Shown here: piece after piece, positions 6,170-6,541 of the stretch | Position numbering within the stretch: position 1 is the first letter of the stretch | Layout: the number at the start of each line of letters is the position of its first letter | NCBI GenBank assembly: GCA_034005145.1 | Contig: JAVEVH010000041.1 | Location: 1 to 6,541 of the forward strand | Reading direction: 5' to 3' | Origin: JAVEVH01 sp034005145 | GTDB taxonomy: Bacteria; Patescibacteriota; Dojkabacteria; SC72 | DNA: 6,541 nucleotides | Translations under genes and position numbers: made by a program | Notes under the pieces: generated by a model | The model's database searches: none | What the model was told of the DNA's origin: nothing | What the model saw: the letters and a program-made list of their open reading frames with translations, nothing else

Positions 6170-6541
6170 TCTTTCTCTTCTCTACATTTATTAATTTCCC
6201 CAACCTATTTGGTGTATTAGGTAGATATGTAGCTTCTAAGATGCTACCAAGTCCTAGCATTTTCATTAGTAATCTCTCTGTACCCATACCAAATCCACCA
6301 TGTGGAGGGCAGCCATATTCAAAATATTCAAAGTACTCTTTCATAGATTCTTCTGTTAAGCCTCTTTCTTTCACACTCTCTTTTAGATGCTCCAACCTAT
6401 GCTCTCTTTGTGCGCCTGTAGTAATCTCTAATCCTTTCCCGAATAGGTCAAATCCTAACGCTATCTCTGGGTTACTCTCATCTCTCATATGGTAGAATGC
6501 TCTTCTTTTATGAGGATATTCATATACAAAGAGGAATTCAC
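6162..6541 (-). CDS. aspS: Aspartyl-tRNA synthetase, archaeal/eukaryotic type, C-terminal part (truncated by window edge)
   Basis: Only the last 125 codons lie in the window; the frame is open through position 6541. The fragment is the C-terminal catalytic core of a class IIb aminoacyl-tRNA synthetase that charges tRNA with aspartate. Visible elements are EYPHKRRAFYHM (fragment residues 7-18), GFDLFGKGLEITTGAQREHR (29-48, with the flexible-loop Glu and the AQR signature) and the motif 3 sequence PPHGGFGMGTERLLM (78-92), whose Arg binds ATP. The compact layout without the bacterial GAD insertion marks the archaeal-type AspRS; AsnRS is a less likely alternative. Whether it also charges tRNA-Asn cannot be judged without the N-terminal domain. 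The end is odd: the usual FPRDP(K/N)RLTP finish is replaced by YLPNTPNRLGKL plus a basic tail ending KRKTK. It is convergent with recJ, and no terminator is visible between them. Confidence 0.85.
   Translation of the reverse strand, partial: EFLFVYEYPHKRRAFYHMRDESNPEIALGFDLFGKGLEITTGAQREHRLEHLKESVKERGLTEESMKEYFEYFEYGCPPHGGFGMGTERLLMKMLGLGSILEATYLPNTPNRLGKLINVEKRKTK

Noticed and set aside
6151..6495. 114-codon plus-strand open frame opposite the aspS end
   Set aside because: It is the antisense shadow of aspS. Its residues form no recognisable family, whereas the minus strand encodes clear class II synthetase motifs.
102..6541. Possible reassignment of TGA, since none of the seven genes ends in TGA
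   Set aside because: All genes read at full length with no internal TGA, and Trp and Gly are encoded by their normal codons. Seven stops are too few to infer anything beyond AT-rich preference.

Overview
The window is an AT-rich, gene-dense bacterial chromosomal segment (roughly one third G+C by eye). It has no mobile element, CRISPR array, rRNA or tRNA that I can see. The organism is most plausibly a member of the Candidate Phyla Radiation (Patescibacteria). The clues are the archaeal/eukaryotic-type aspartyl-tRNA synthetase, the small DUF5684-like membrane protein, the lack of recognisable Shine-Dalgarno sequences, and stops that are only TAA or TAG. This placement is an inference with modest confidence. 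Strong AGA/AGT/GTA/TTA codon preference runs through all genes, so nothing looks recently transferred.

Layout. Positions 1-87 may hold the C-terminal end of an upstream membrane protein. It is followed 14 nt later by rmuC (102-1256, +), a membrane-anchored DNA-recombination nuclease-family protein. A perfect 11-bp hairpin at 1269-1294 separates rmuC from a convergent gene (1312-2019, -) for a secreted or membrane protein with a signal peptide, a very acidic linker and a DUF5684-like hydrophobic domain. A 125-bp AT-rich divergent promoter region leads to a compact N-formylglutamate amidohydrolase-like protein (2145-2729, +). An 88-bp gap carrying a candidate leaderless promoter precedes recA (2818-3834), which is fused head-to-tail to recX (3835-4482) and recJ (4472-6169). 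The window ends in the 3' part of a convergent aspS gene (6162-6541, -), whose stop overlaps the end of recJ by 8 bp.

How the genes work together. recA, recX and recJ form a translationally coupled recombination unit. By family knowledge, RecJ is a 5'-3' single-strand exonuclease that generates or extends 3' overhangs, RecA filaments form on that DNA, and RecX limits RecA filament growth. RmuC, 1.5 kb upstream on the same strand, is another repair-associated nuclease-fold protein but lies in a separate transcription unit. The amidohydrolase-like and membrane proteins have no obvious pathway partners here. I found no clearly new multi-gene system. The points most worth a second look are the coupled recA-recX-recJ unit with a tail-less RecA, the possible leaderless start of recA, the divergent C-terminus of AspRS, and the minimal amidohydrolase-like protein.
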